Positions 11,749-25,459 are shown, counted from the first letter of the stretch. The stretch is 64,000 nucleotides of DNA from Gorsachius magnificus (GCA_034008185.1 CM067086.1:37735007-37799006), one strand, 5' to 3'. Made by a program: numbers and translations. The notes: generated by a model not told the origin, from the sequence alone.

Positions 11749-14700
11749 GCAAGATATCCCAACACCTCTGGGACTCTAATTAGATTTTGCAAAACCCATA
11801 ACTGATCAACTAAGACAACTGCTGGAAATTGAAACCAAGCTGAACAAAGAGTGTTTATTGTATTGGCACATTAGCTATTAAGTATTAGAACAAGTATGTT
11901 CTCTTAAGTTAAAATTATTGAAGTCCTTTACATAAATGGTACTGATACTGATGCCAGTGCTTTTGGGTAATCACTAGAAGAAATAAAAAATAGAAAAAAA
12001 AAACTATTGATTTTTATGTAATTTTTACTTACAGGACTTTGCAGACAGGATATAGTCATAAAGGACAATAGGTATTTTTCCTTTAAAAATATACTGCTAC
12101 TTTGTAGTGTATTTTAAAACATTTAAAAAATCAATACAGTGAAGAGCATGAAGATTTCAAGGTAGGTACTTATTTTTAGGTGAAAACTCTACACAAGAAA
12201 CACTTTGAATTGAATAGCACTGAAAATTACTCCCATAATTATGTTTTTAGTAACATCATTGCAGGGGGAAAAAAATACTTAAAATACAAACAAAGCAGTC
12301 ATGTTTTTAACAGTTGGGAATTGACATTTTGTGTTATGACAAGTCAGCTAGGAAGAAAAATTGTGTAGCGAGAATAAATATTATTATACCAAGTGATTTT
12401 TATTTTAACAAGCATATCAAAATCATGTTTAAAGTGATGCTTCTGCTAAGATGCCACATTGCCAGCATTTTATTCTCATGTGAGGAATAATTAATTCCAT
12501 TAGAAACCAATTTTGCTGACTGGGCTGAGAAAATACTTGTTGACATTACATTGTATGTGGAAACCCCTTCTCAAATGCTAAAAATATGATTTGGTTAATG
12601 TGCGTAGAGGAGCACTAAAACCTGTGTTTTGCTTTGCTTCAGAAATGTAGCAACCTGCAAATAAAATGCAATTGCTTTAAAACCGCACTGTGTTTACAGT
12701 AAAGAACATACACTTGCATGAGCAAATGAAGGATGGGGCAGGAACTTAGACTCCCAATTTTCAGTGGTAGACAGGTCTAAGAATAGAATATTTCACATGA
12801 TTTTTGAATCACAGAACAAAAAGCTAAACTTCCATACTCAGATAAATGAAGGGCATTTTAAATCAGAACTGTTTTTTTAAAATGCCTTCACAGGCTATGG
12901 TGTCTGACACAAAAGTAATGTCAATACATGGTCTCACTTTGAAAACATTTCTTGCATTGCCTTAGAGGATGATAGGGGACTGTGGGGCTGTATATTTATT
13001 TCCAGTTACGAAGCTTAGATGCTTGCCTTTTAGATAGCTGAACTCCACACTGCACATTCAGGTTAATGAAGGAGACGGCATGGTTACGCTAGCTATCCCT
13101 CTAGAGAAGAAGGAAAGGCTAAGAAACATAAGCAAGGGGAAAAGGAAAGGAAAGGTCTGGTTTTTCTTTTCTTTGTCTAAGACAATCTGCTCATCTGTTG
13201 TGCCTGTCCTAGAGAGAGAGAACAGCGAGCTCTACACAAGCTCCTTACTGACTCTCTTGCCATCTTGGAAACTAGCCTGGACTTCTGAAATCGATGGCCA
13301 TACCTGCAACAGAGGTGCTCTGCGTGCTTCTGTTTCTTAGGCAGACTGGGGCATCGTGTGTATGACTTGCTACTTGGGAATTTTTCAGTTGTTATACATT
13401 TTACCAGACTTCCATGCCACCCAGAGTTGCTTCTGCATGTTAAATCCCTCTCTGTATGGCAGGAGTTCCACCACAGGCCAACAGCATGGAGAAGCCATGA
13501 GAGAGATTGCTGAAGTAGTGCTCTCAACCTGTCCCCAACACATTGTGCTACTTCTGGAGAAAGATATAGGGAATTCCTCCTTGGGGAATTTGCTGTCAAA
13601 TTTGAGATGAGTCTTGGCCATTCTGGAAGTGGAAAGAGAGAAGAGACATTTGGAGGAAAAGGTGAAAAGGCGCATAGGATTGACAAGGTGACAGAGAAAC
13701 AAACCCAAGTTCTCCAGAGCATGTTTTGGCACCAGCATATACAACATCTTCATCAAACATTAGAGTCCTGGGACTGGAATTTGCATCTGCAGTTCCTGCA
13801 TGGAGCAGATTGCTACTGTGTAACTTCAGGGTTTGGTGAAAGCTGGAGAGAAAGTATGGTGGTGATCAAGGCGCCTGTGGGGACTGCCTAAGAAATTTTT
13901 ATATGCCAAACATTCCCATATAGGTGTATGATGCAGGCATTCATAGCCTGAATAAAAAAGGCCTCTGCCTGTCAATCAGTTGCTAGATACCTGAAATACA
14001 GTTTTGCCAGAGAAAGGAGAGGGTTGTTTTTCATCCTGCTCCTGTGTGGCTTTTTTTGGTGCATGTAAAGGTAGCTGGGACTGAAATGGAAAGAGAGAGG
14101 AGTGTCACGAGGAGGTCTTGAGGCTTTGGGGATACTTCTGCAGAAAGCAGGTATTGTTGTCAGATGGATACTACTAACACTGGGGAAAAGGATTAATAAG
14201 CACATCTGAGCCTCTGATAGTATGGTAGAGTAAGACATAGCTATTGAAGAAGACAGCAAAATTACCACTGATTTGACTAAAACAAATTTCCTCTTAATGC
14301 TCCAGACTAGCAACGCATGGACACGTTTTTTCAGAAATAAGCTAAGCAGTCTCTTCACCACGCTGCCAACCCGAGTGTTTATAGAATGGCAAGGGTGGAG
14401 AGCCTGTTCACAGCAATTGTCTCTGCTTCAGCAACGAGAACCGCAATTCCTCACACTCGCTCTGCTAAGATGCTATAATTATCCCTCAGTACTTGATGAC
14501 TAATTTGAAGCCAAGCACTCTTAGAGGCTGCCCAAGTAATATTTTAAGTGTATTTTTAGAATACATGGGGTTTTGGTTAGAAACAAAATTAATGAAACTC
14601 TGGTAGTTCTTGCTACCTACCTCTAATACATACTCTGGATACAAAAGCAGAGGCATTTGATTCCAGCTTAAGTTTATGAAAAATGCTTTACCTTGGCTAC

Positions 14701-15284
14701 ATAGGGTGCAGTTTCTATAATCAGTAAGAGCACTTTGCATTCCAGTCGTATATTAATCTGAAGAATTCAGAAGCATGTTGCTAATAAGTCTCTGTCTAGA
14801 GCCTCTGTGAAAATAAATAGTATGGCTGTTTCCTAAAGAGTTTAGATTAAGGCATAAAGATACAAAATGGGAAGAGAAATGAGAATACTTCGAGTCAACC
14901 AGTAAACAATCCCTTTCCTTTTGCACGCTTTGCAGACAGTGAGGTGTGAAATACTAGCTTAAAAGGTATTTTGCTTTCTAAATCCAACTAATGTAGAAAT
15001 AACAGCTTGTAACAAAACCGCGAAGAATTTATGGTATACAACACAGCATAGCAGGTCTCAAATATCCTTCCACAGTTTCTAAAAGCATCAGTGTAATACT
15101 TTCCTATGTCAGAGGCAGGACCTTTATTTTCCCAGCGTATACATTTTTTCCCCAGAGGATATCTAGGAATTTGATATTCCTCTGTGAATACCAAGGAGAC
15201 AGAGTTCTTTCTGAATGTAGGCGGCAGGTGCGCAACCTTTAGCAGTTTACACTCCACTGAGAGTAAAATTGCGAATCTCATATT

Positions 15285-15884
15285 CATAGAATCACAGAAT
15301 CATTTGGTTGGAAAAGAACTTCAAGACCATTGAGCCCAACTGTACCTGTCCACTACTAAACCCTGTCTCTAAGCCCCTCATCTACCTTACCTCCAGGATG
15401 GGGACTCGGCCACTTCCCTGGGTAGCCTGTTCCAGTGCCTGATAACCCTTTCAGTGAAGAAATTTTTCTTAACATCCAATCTAAACCTCCCTTGGCACAA
15501 CTTGAGGCCATTTCTTCTCATCCTGTCACTTGTTACTTGGCAGAAGAGACTGGCCCCCTCTTTTCAGGTAGTTGTAGAGGGTGATAAGGTCTCCACTCAG
15601 CCTCCTCTTCTCCAGACCAAACCACCCCAGTTCCCTCAGATGCTCCTGATCAGACTTGTGCTCCAGACCCTTCACCAGCTTCATTGCCCTTCTCTGGACA
15701 CGATCCAGCACCTCAACATCTTTCTTGTAGTGAGGGGTCCAAAACTGAACACAGTATTCAAAGTGCGGCCTCACCAGTGCCGAGTACAGGGGTATAATGA
15801 CTTACCTGGTCCTGCTGGCCACACTATTTCTGATACAAGCCAGGATGCCATTGGCCCTCTTGGCCACCTGGGCACACTGCTGCA
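15285..15884 (-). mobile_element. CR1: CR1 non-LTR retrotransposon, 5'-truncated, minus strand
   Basis: Read on the minus strand, this is the C-terminal part of CR1 ORF2 followed by the 3' UTR. The 3' end lies at the low coordinate, where the octamer tail appears in reverse complement (CATAGAAT CACAGAAT, 15285-15300). The sequence is clearly the same subfamily as the plus-strand copy at 52.2 kb; the [16 protein letters not shown] and [15 protein letters not shown] regions correspond. Similarity stops near 15884, around the block encoding QQCAQ in related copies. Beyond that point the sequence is not recognisable. The copy is moderately decayed, with frame breaks described in the nested pseudogene entry. 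Confidence 0.92.
15526..15774 (-). pseudogene. Broken CR1 ORF2 C-terminal fragment
   Basis: The open part on the minus strand is 82 codons and carries [43 protein letters not shown] and [15 protein letters not shown]. It then ends early. Just after YNYLK the sequence is shorter than in the copy at 52.2 kb, by roughly 15-20 bases. This shifts the frame into a stop after LLPSNK. The rest of the C-terminus (KKFF and WN.L-type region, about 15400-15520) can still be traced in another frame. This is a dead fragment. Confidence 0.85.
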
Positions 15885-16427
15885 TTCCTTGAAAGCACTT
15901 GTTCTTCTGAGACCCAGAAGCAGGCCTTCTGTGGCCAGAAGGAATTTATATCCAGATTTTGAAGCCCTGCCAAGAGTCCATTTTGGACTATAGAAATAGC
16001 TTTTTATGTATCAGTTTTTCTAGGTGCTTTGACATTGTTTGATGGATTCACAGCTTCTGAGGACGTTCTTCTAGGAAAAAGTACAGTCATCGTGATTCAG
16101 TCTCTAATATAAAGGCTTAAAGGTAAAGCACTATAAGTAAAAAATAAACACAAATCTGTTTCATACATTAAAAGACAATAGGAGAAGATAATTTTTGGAA
16201 GATGGTTCCACTGATAGCTATTAAACATAAAATTTTGCTTTTAAATCTCCAGCTTAAGTGATCTGCCAGAATCCAAAAGGGGAAGGATCGTATAAATGCC
16301 CTGGTTCTTGTACTCTTCCCTTACGCATGTGCTATCAGCCACTGCAAGGATTAGACAGACCTTGGGACTGACCCTGTGTAACACTCCTTATATTTCAATT
16401 CTCAGCTCCTGCATGAAAAGTGAAGCG

Positions 16428-16455
16428 CACAATAAGAAAACTCACAATAAGAAAA
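16428..16455 (+). repeat. 15-bp tandem duplication
   Basis: CACAATAAGAAAA occurs at 16428-16440 and again, exactly, at 16443-16455, with CT between. This is a small local duplication. Confidence 0.85.
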
Positions 16456-16950
16456 TGTAAAACTAACACATTATTTCAAAACTAATGGCATACAAAACAG
16501 GAAAAATGATGAACAATTTGAAAAGAAAATGAGATGTTTTTTAACTTTTTAAACTCCATTTAATGATGTAATACAAAAAGTGGCAGGCTAACAAAGTTTT
16601 CTTAATATCTTGAATGAATTCTGTAAAGGCGTATATTCTCATGCAGGATTAACTTGCGTAGTTTCAAGATAATAATATTCCTTTTCCTTTCAATCAAATT
16701 AAAATATTTTTTGTAGGCCACTTCTTATGAAGGTTGGGGTCTGGATCATAAGTGGTATGACAGAATTTCTGTGAGCTACTTGTACTGTGAATCTTCAAAT
16801 GCCAGAAAGTACTGGAGAGTTCCACACAGTGACATACAGCTATTTATTTTACCTAGCATTTATTTTATCTACCTATGCTCTGGAGGAGCTTACAATCCAG
16901 CTAAAGGCTGTATCATGACACACTATAACCTGGAAGTATATAAATTTGTG

Positions 16951-17032
16951 CATATAGTATATATATCTATATAAACTATATATTATAATATATATTATAT
17001 GTATGTATATATATGTTTTGTATAAATATATA
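16951..17032. repeat. TA-rich low-complexity tract
   Basis: About 80 bases are almost wholly A and T with imperfect TA and TATG units and many small self-complementary stretches. It is a decayed dinucleotide repeat. Confidence 0.85.
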
Positions 17033-19900
17033 AGCAAATTCAGAGATAGGTACACAATGGACTGCCTAGAAAATTAAATTAAATCCAGGCATATTCAAAT
17101 GAATGGAAGTACTTCAGCATGGTCAGGGATTTCACTTCAGTTGTTCCCAAATAGGACTGGAAAGAACCACACATGTAATCTAGCTCGTCTTCTTACAATG
17201 ATAGCAAGCCAGGCAACAAAATTTTTGTTCAGAGCTCCACAACTACTCCATAAACCTGCTCCACAAAGCCCCATATGCTTCCATATACCTCAACTCTATC
17301 AGCTGTGCCAGTAGTGTTGCATAGCTGCTTACCTTGGATTTGCAGAAAGCAATCAGATATATCCACATACTTATTTACAAACTGTTAAGGGAAATTTGGT
17401 TTTCAGTCTTATATATTTCATTATCACACATTCAGTTCTTTTTTCCATGCTCTTTCCTTACCTTTTGCTTTTCAAATACATTTGGGAAATACAGAGATTG
17501 AGTGCCTTGTAATATAAAGCTTAGCTTTTAAGCTTTCAACCTGGCTTCCTTTCCATTGCCTCCAATATCTACAAATGTGCAAAACTGAAAGTATGATTTA
17601 TACAAACTAACTGCTGTATTTATTTAAGTCCAGTTCATTTCAGGATAAGCTGCACAGTCAGACGCAAAGCAAGCAAGCAGATAAGCCTTGACCTGAAGCT
17701 AGAAGGCTACCTAGGTAGACACCTGTGCAGTGTCATCTAATACCCATATCTGGAAAATCACAGCCTCATATTTGCAAGCTCACAAAGGAACCCATAGCAT
17801 ATTAAAAGTTACATGAAAATTTAAAAATTTAAATGAAACAGTAAAAAGGGCTGTCCATATGGCCCATGTACAGTTACTTGATGCCTGAAAACACATTAGA
17901 TGATTGAATTTTAAAAACAAGCAAGTAATCTGTATCTGTAAGATTCATATTTCTATAGCAGAGAAACATTTCATACATGGAGGATACAGAAAAATGAGGT
18001 TCAAATGAAACACCTAATAGAGCAAGTCTTTATGCAAAGGATGCACAGACAAGGATCTCAGCTGATGTTTATCTGATATATTTCCAGTTGCAGGTTATCT
18101 GGGTGTTAGTTACAAGTATTTTTGAATGATTAAGCCCTCAAATGCTGCTGTACTCAGGAAAGGTATAATATACAACCCTGGTTTGTCCAGTATTCATTTT
18201 CTCAAGACTTTCTAGACAGATTTTTGTCATTTCACAAGTATGAAAATTTTTCTTTCCCACTCATTTCTCTTCCCCACCTGTCAGATTTACAAACTCCATC
18301 TGGAATCTGAAAAAAGCAAGCTGTTCATTCCCTCCACTCCCCTTTCTAATGAGGACTCTGCAGAGAGAGCTAAGCTGACAATTTGGATGATGTAGAAGGA
18401 AAGCTGCAGTCCAGCTTATTCTTCCATAACTGTATTGATACTGTAACACAGAAATGAAAAAAAAAGTGTCTTTGGCATTAAAGTAAGTATACATGACTCC
18501 ACGGCATTCAAGGATTCAGGTTCAGAGTATCAGGACACAATGTTATTTTTACTAATCTATGCAGGTTGGTTTATTGGTGGAGCTCATTTTATCACTTTTT
18601 CAAAAAATAAAACAAATTTATTTTTATTTTATCTCATTTTTATTTTACTCTCGAGATACCTACAGGTAATGACCCAGCATGTATTTCTTCATCTGCATCA
18701 AGAAGAAAATGTCTCTGTACAGCTTCACCCACAACACAAGACTACTTTAGGAGACTAGAATGTCTGTCTTCCAGGAAAAATATACCCTTCTTCATTTGTC
18801 CATATAGCATTTTTGGAACATTTATCTGACTACTGAGCTCTACTGTGAGTAGAAACACTGCATTCAGTATTAAACTGTGAAAAAAAGATCTGATTTATGA
18901 AATCATAAAATAAATAGGAAAGAAAAGATGGCTGTCATCCTAAATGACAAGCTCATAGCAGCTAGGCTCTTTTGGGAAACTGCCAAACATCAGTTACCTC
19001 CCACATACGTGACTGCAGTTCTAACAGTAAAAAACAGACATTGAAATCATGTAAATATAACCAACTTTCTGAGATACAACAAGTATTAACAGTTTCACAT
19101 TCATTCATTTAAAAGCAAAAAAAAACCCACTGACATCTGTTATTTTACGTTTTTCAGTTAATGCAGTACAGCTAGAAAGTGCATTATTTTCCTTTCTGAA
19201 AACTACTGAAAACCATAAATATTCTTTTATTTATTAGAGAAAGCAATAGCAAAATAGTTTACAGAAGTGAGAAAAGAGGTAATTAGGAGGTACTCTCATT
19301 ACTGTGTTTGGTGTATATTTGTAGGCAGAATGAACATAACGGACCATCTCACAAATGTCTGGCCATGACAAAAACAACAACAAAAAGGTATTCATAATGA
19401 AATTCTATAGTCTGTATTTCCGTAATGTGAACAGAGGTGATTTTACATACTGTAAGCACAGAGAGGCAGGTAAGAGACATAACTGGAACTGTAATAAGGT
19501 ATTCCTTGACTCATATCCATAAGTTATAAGCAAAGCATTTTATTTTTCCATTTCCCTGTCAAATGCATTAATGGATAGGGAAGGAATTCATACAACTTCA
19601 TTAAATGACAGCTGTGCCCTGTCCCTGTCCACCGCACCAGCATTTAATCTCACCAGGGGGAACAGTGCCACCTTCTGCACCACCATGTTCACTTTCACTA
19701 CCTGTCTCTGTCACATTGGGTGTTTTCCTTAAAAGAAAATGTGGAAGTCATTCTTTTTCATGGTCTGCCCTGAATTCTAGATTTGGCTGTAAAATGGAAG
19801 CTTTTCCCACTTAAGTTCTAAAGATAAAAATTTCTATTAAAAATTATTCATATACATTCCAACAACCTTCAGCAAGGTTTTTCCACCTTAGGGAAATGGG

Positions 19901-19938
19901 ACACACACACACACAAACCCCAAACCCCAAAAAAACTC
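19901..19938. repeat. (AC)n followed by AAACCCC-like units
   Basis: Seven to eight AC units (19901-19915) are followed by AACCCC, AAACCCC and an A-run. Low-complexity sequence. Confidence 0.8.
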
Positions 19939-20043
19939 CAGGTAAAATAGAAAAAAAATAATTCTCAACATATTTTTTTTAACAGCACTGGAAGATTCTT
20001 TCATTATCTATTTTTGGGTTATGTTCTTTTTCTTCTGGGGAAA

Positions 20044-20078
20044 ACACACACACACATATATATATATGTATGTATGTA
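20044..20078. repeat. Compound (CA)n(TA)n(TGTA)n microsatellite
   Basis: Six CA units pass into about six TA units and then three TGTA units. This is a typical compound microsatellite and probably polymorphic in length. Confidence 0.88.
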
Positions 20079-21717
20079 GACAAGCTTGTATGCTATTTAC
20101 TTTTTTTTATTTAAAAACCCCCACAAAATATTGGCTGTAGAGTTTAATTTTAAGTCTATTTTCTCAGTCTATTTTGTATACAGAAGAGCAGAGGCCTGAA
20201 AGAGAAATTTTGGAAGCTTTGGCTACTGCCTGAAATTGCTCCTTTGTATTTTTAACTTAATCAATAATATATAATGTATGGATCACAAGTATGTGAACTA
20301 GCAAGACTCCTAAACAAATTGCATTTTATCCTCTAGTATCGTATCAACTCCCTGTATCAGTGGATATAAACACCTTTCAGTTATACATATGTCAATGTTA
20401 CCTTCCATGAACAAGGATGAATACATTAATATCTAACCTTCAATAAGCATTAAATAGTAATTCAGTAATTAATCAGTTGTAAATTCTGATATTTGCCATT
20501 AGTTCTGTGAAGATTTCTTCCATAGCGTACAGCCTATTACAGAGACAAAAATAATTCATAAAAAGGACATTCTAAGAAATTATTTGCCATTAGTTTCAGT
20601 GCCATTCCCTTCTTAGGTCCCATGGCAATTAATACTTGTGGAATGCAACAATAGACTAATCGACTAAATCAGGTTCTGAAGATATTTCCTGTGGTTTTAT
20701 TGAATGTCTAAAAAGCCAGCCCCCCTGGAGGAATAAACTTGGTTGGTTCAGAAAAAAAATTATGCTAATATTCCATATAATTTAAGGGTTTAGTTCATCA
20801 GTTGGACAGCTTTGTCATATTGCAAATTACCTTTTTCAGCTCAAATCTTACTAGGATAGGTGATAGCAAAATATAAAAAGCAGAAGAAACAACTACTTGC
20901 AAACTATCATGTTAGATATTTATTCTAAATGCAAATTATTTATTTAATAATTTGGATTCTATTATCCAAGGAAGTAGCTTTACTTCAGAAATATTTAAAT
21001 AAAAATCTGATTTGCTACAGAAATGAGTAACATTAATTCATAAATATTTATACTTTCATTCCAAGAGACATTATAAATGTCAACGTAGTCTTTGCAATTT
21101 TAAAAATATTTTTATAACTAATCTTCCTTCCTTGTATACACAGAAATACCCTTTTCCAAGTGTAATAAAAATCTTATTTGAAAAATCTTTGGTTTAAAAT
21201 AATCTTCCTAAACGCTCTGATTTTTTCTAATTAAAAAAGTCAAGCTTTATTTTCTCTAGTTGAAGCTCGTGTATCACTATAAGATCAACCCAAATTTATC
21301 TGTGTTTAGCAAAATGCTTGGACAAATGTTTAGAATTCAGGGAAGCTTAAAAATATGCACATTATTGCTGTTCTGACCACACCTTTTTTTTTTAATCAAA
21401 AAAATTTAGTCAGTTCACGAAATGCTGTAATTTCACTTACTTTCGCCTAGCTGCCAGGGGGACACATTTTTATTATCCTCACCCAAAAATAAATGCCAGG
21501 TTTGATATAAAATTTGAAAGCAATTAGGTTTTTTGTGAGAGCAGGATGAAGTAGCGAAAGACCATACACCAAAGTTACCACCCTTCCTGTGCATTCAACC
21601 ACCTTCTCTGCTGATGAAGTTCCAGGTAGGACAGACTGCAGTGTGAGAAGCTGGCAAGAGCTGAGATGTGCCATGAAGGTTGGCTCTCATGGAGCTGGCT
21701 CCTGCAGGGCTGGCTGG

Positions 21718-22120
21718 GGGGGCTGGAGGATGGGACATGCTAGGAGAAGCCAAAGAACTGGGTTTGTTCAGCCTGGAGAAGAGAAAGCCTCCGGGGAGAC
21801 CTTACTGCTGCCTACAAATCCCTGATAGGAGGATGGAGAGAAGATGTAGCCAGACTCTTCTTGGAGGCGTTCAGCAGTGGGATGAGAGGCAATAAGCATA
21901 GACTGAAATATGAAAAACTCCAATTAGATACAAAGAAACATTTTTACTGAGAGGAACAGGTTGCTCCCAGAGGTTGTGGATTCCCCAGCCTTCAAGGTGT
22001 TCAGGACCTGACTGGACTTGGCCTGGGGAAGCCTGGTAAAATTAGACCTGCTCTGAGCAGGGGGTTGGGATAGATGCCAGTTGAGGTGCCTTTCGACCTA
22101 AATTATTCTGTGATTCAGTG
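21718..22120 (+). mobile_element. CR1: Old CR1 copy, 5'-truncated, decayed
   Basis: CR1 ORF2 and tail landmarks occur in order on the plus strand. A GGGACATGCTAGGAGA-like block comes first. GAACTGGGTTTGTTCAGCCT and GGAGAAGAGAAAGCCTCC (the LGLFSLEKR region) follow. GATGAGAGGCAATAAGCATA and ACAAAGAAACATTTTTACTG come next. CAGAGGTTGTGGATTCCCCA follows, and the 3' UTR has CAGGGGGTTGGGATAGATG. It ends in decayed octamers ATTCTGTG and ATTCAGTG (22105-22120). The coding frame is broken repeatedly; the longest surviving piece includes LGLFSLEKR near 21750-21790. It is clearly older than the copies at 7.9 and 52.2 kb. The upstream boundary is approximate. Confidence 0.88.
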
Positions 22121-23389
22121 TGAGAAATGGCGAAATGACAGCCATCAGGAGGATGGGTTGGAGGGGTGCTTCTCCAGCTGGCAAGGAAACATCTGGATGA
22201 ACAGCTCGGTCATCCTGGTATCAGAGAGTCAGTGTCCATTCCAGGAGCTACCCATTGCTCATAACAAATATAAGCATTTATAAGCCCTGGAAGAACTAAA
22301 ATATGCATGGATCAGACAAAGTTTCATGATGCTATCATTATTTTTTTTCTATTAAAATATGATTAATGAGAAATTACCAGGGCTTTAATTTTCCACGATC
22401 TGAAAGACAATTCCTGTGACAGATTGCAAATTTTGTTTGCAAGCCCTTGAGACTTGTTTCTGATTTTTTTAATTGCCAGAACCAAATTTTCTGTATCCTA
22501 CCTTGAAAATTACTCCTGCTCTGCTTTAGTGTGGCTATGCCCCAGCACTTTTGTTCTCTATCTATTCAAGCTTCAAACGAGTAAAATATATATTGCAGCT
22601 GATATGGCTGTCTCTAAGACCAGTGGATAGTTAATCTCCAGGACTCCTGAGGGGCCAAGCTGCAGATGCCCTTGTATATATGTTAATGGAGGACAGCAAA
22701 GGACACAGAAAAGGCCTCACTTGCAGACCTACATACTATGCAGACACAATCTTAGGCATTATAGACTTGAAATATGAGAGCATTAAAACATAATGCTCTC
22801 CTGTTCTCTCTCTCAGCTTTACACATTATCGGAGAGCAAGATGTACAGGGAGAAGCACACTGCTCTTCCTAAGGGACTGTGTTGCATCTTTGAGCGTGTT
22901 TTCCTCTTAATATGTGTGTGACCATTGTTTTATATGGGAAGGCCTTGTGCTTAGTTCAGTTAGAAGATATTTTGATTTTTAGCCTAAGCCTGAAAGATGT
23001 TGAAAGGAGGCTCCAACAGTATGGAAGCACAGTTTTATATTTTGAAGTATTTTGAAAATGCTTTCATTTCTGTTAAAAAAACACTCTTAAAACACAGCTT
23101 CTATAAAAAGTAGAATACTATGTCCCATGTGACTTCTTAAGAACAGGAAACTGAAACTAAGCTTTTATCTGAAATCGTCTCAAAATCTCCTGAAGACCCT
23201 CAGCCATTCTACCAGTAGACTTAAAGAAGCACTTCAGCTCCGGGAAGCCCCACAGCAAATGATAGCATTCTTCATATAACAGAATGAACTAAAATGTCCT
23301 TAGCCTGGGCTGACCCACATCTCAGTACAGGAGGCCTAAGGCAACACCTCACTTGCTCCTTTTCTCCGTACGACCAGATGTACACCCTA

Positions 23390-23443
23390 ACCTGGGACCA
23401 CAGAGGTCCCAACTAAATCAAACCATCCTATAATTATGCATGG
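23390..23443 (+). mobile_element. Probable CR1 3' tail remnant
   Basis: A CCTGGGACCACAGAGGTCCC block is followed by AAACCATCCTATAATTATGC. This matches the last roughly 50 bases of a CR1 3' end (GACCTC.AGAGGTCCC, then AACCATTCTATGATT) with a few substitutions and a small deletion. No coding part can be traced upstream. It could be chance similarity over a short length. Confidence 0.4.
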
Positions 23444-25459
23444 CAGAGGGCAGAAGACTACACAGGAGACCTGATATGCTCCTTTGCATATTTTGCCCAC
23501 TTTTCCAGAAATAGATTTGATGATATTTGAAGAACTCTGATGTGTACCAACTGTTCATATGCTGTTTTCTGGCCTTCTGTGAAGTTCCACATTGTACCTT
23601 GTTTTCCAGTGCACACACAGCAGCAAGGATCCCAAACCAGTTTTAGCGTGGAACTAGACAGCCAGTTACCAGTTCTGTTCTCATGTGCAGAAGACAAGAT
23701 CCAGCTATGGTGAAGTTCAACAGTATCTTTCTGCCTTTTCAATGCTGCAGGCAATCTGAGCACATATCTGTGATATGTTATATTTTCTTGAGATCAGTTA
23801 CTGGCACATAAGAATCAAAATATATTTGGTTTCATTTCTTCATACAAGGTTTTAGTCAATAAAAGAGATGATCAACAGTGTAAAATTACTGCCTGAAGAG
23901 GAAATCTTTCCCTTCCTAAAGGAAGCTTTATGCCAGACTAAAGTAGCAGGAAAAAAACCAAAGGCTTTGGTTAAATAATTTTATAGATTCTGCATTGGGC
24001 TGGAAGAATTGTATTTTGCTGTTGGAGCTGGCACTGCTAGAAAGAAGAATCTCCTACAGAAAATGTTATCATGAAAGAAGAGAGGAAAAGGAAAAGACAA
24101 GCCATTTTTCCCTAGGTAGAAACAGTGACCTGTATTTGGCAGTGACACACAGAGTGCAAATTGGCCTCATGATACATTCTTCCAGCTTCTGCAACTGCCA
24201 GAAATAAGTCAAGTCAAAAAATTAACATAAGATTGCTGCCAGCTCAACTATCCAGTAGGAGCTACTAGTAAGCAAACATTAGTTTTCATTTGATACATAT
24301 CTGCTGAAGAAGTTTCATTATAGCTCATCAAAATGGTGCAATTCAGGCTAAAGTGCAAGAGAGAAACAAGTATCACAGCAGAAAAAAAAATCTACCAGTA
24401 AGACAGAAATAAGTTTATTGTAGCTTATCCTTTCTGATCCTTACTGTGTGTTTGTCTGGTTTACTTGCTTAGATAATCCTGCTACAAAAAATACTGCTAA
24501 TAAAAAGTCAACCTGTCAACTATTTTAGAAAATATTTGAACCAGCAGAGTAAGCTGGTGCCACAGCCTGAATCCGGTGTTCTCAGATGGGGATTTCTCAG
24601 CAGCCATTTTGGCAGTTATGGGTCACCGCTTCCACCTGAAGAAGTCATGCTCGCTCCTTAACTGTGTGCTCCCTGCTCGCAAGGCTCAGTTGTGTCAGAG
24701 AATTGTTCATGTGTCATAGTGAATCAGATGCAGGATCTGATCTGACAGAAAATAATTCCTCCCTCTCTCTTGCTCCTTTCCATTTTTATCTGCTCAGCTC
24801 TCTGACCCAGTTCACTGTATAAACACACAGAGTCATTTGCACTGATAGAAGGGATGGGAGGAATGAGGACAGGAGCGTGTTTTTAGTGATGACCAAGAAT
24901 GCTTTTTTCCAGTATCTGTGCCAGGTTATGCTTACTGAAAGTGCTTGTGGAACAACCTACGTGACTCTTTAATAAATTTGATCTAAAATTTAATTAGTGC
25001 TTTGGCTTTGTGCTTCTATACATTTTCAGGGATATTTTGGTCAAAAGACTTACAAATTGTAAAAGTCACTGAATTTATTAAACATTATTGATATATTGTA
25101 ACTGAAGATCTAGCATATGTTTTAATATACAACTGACTTCAGAGAAAATATATCACTTATAATTTGCCCTATTTTTCAATAGCAACCAGTTCCTTCCTAC
25201 TTCTAGGGCTTTTATTCTCTTCTTTGAAAAAAATCTTTCTTTTCTCTCTGACATTACCTGCTGAACCTCCTTGGAGAATACCTGTTCCGGAGATACATCT
25301 CTTACTCATCTTTTCAAGCATTCACTCAATTTCTGCACTGTCAGCACCATTATTTCACTTAAAGTCTTGAATGGCTATTCAAGTTTCAGAAGTGTTCTTT
25401 TATATGTAACATATGCCTTAATTCAGGCAAAGTCATTAACTCCTCCCTCAAACAAACAT

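Larger units (their letters stand above)
8765..15284. other. Unassigned DNA with two patches of longer open frames
   Basis: Most of this is A+T-rich sequence without a recognisable gene. It contains T13 at 9631-9643 and A13 at 11736-11748. Two less A+T-rich patches hold longer open frames on both strands: about 10.56-11.20 kb and 13.08-13.90 kb. I recognise no domain in either and do not call them genes; both are discussed in the findings. Confidence 0.55.
15885..21717. other. Unassigned A+T-rich DNA
   Basis: No gene is supportable. The stretch holds a 15-bp tandem duplication at 16428-16455, an 80-base TA-rich tract at 16951-17032, an AC/C-A tract at 19901-19938 and a compound CA/TA/TGTA microsatellite at 20044-20078. 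Open frames are short and resemble chance products of A+T-rich sequence. Confidence 0.6.

Noticed and set aside
12790..12840. GAATCACAGAAC-like word resembling a reversed CR1 octamer tail
   Set aside because: Only one tail-like word is present, with no CR1 3' UTR or coding sequence beside it.
15454..15993. A 179-codon + strand frame
   Set aside because: It is antisense to the CR1 copy at 15.3-15.9 kb for most of its length.
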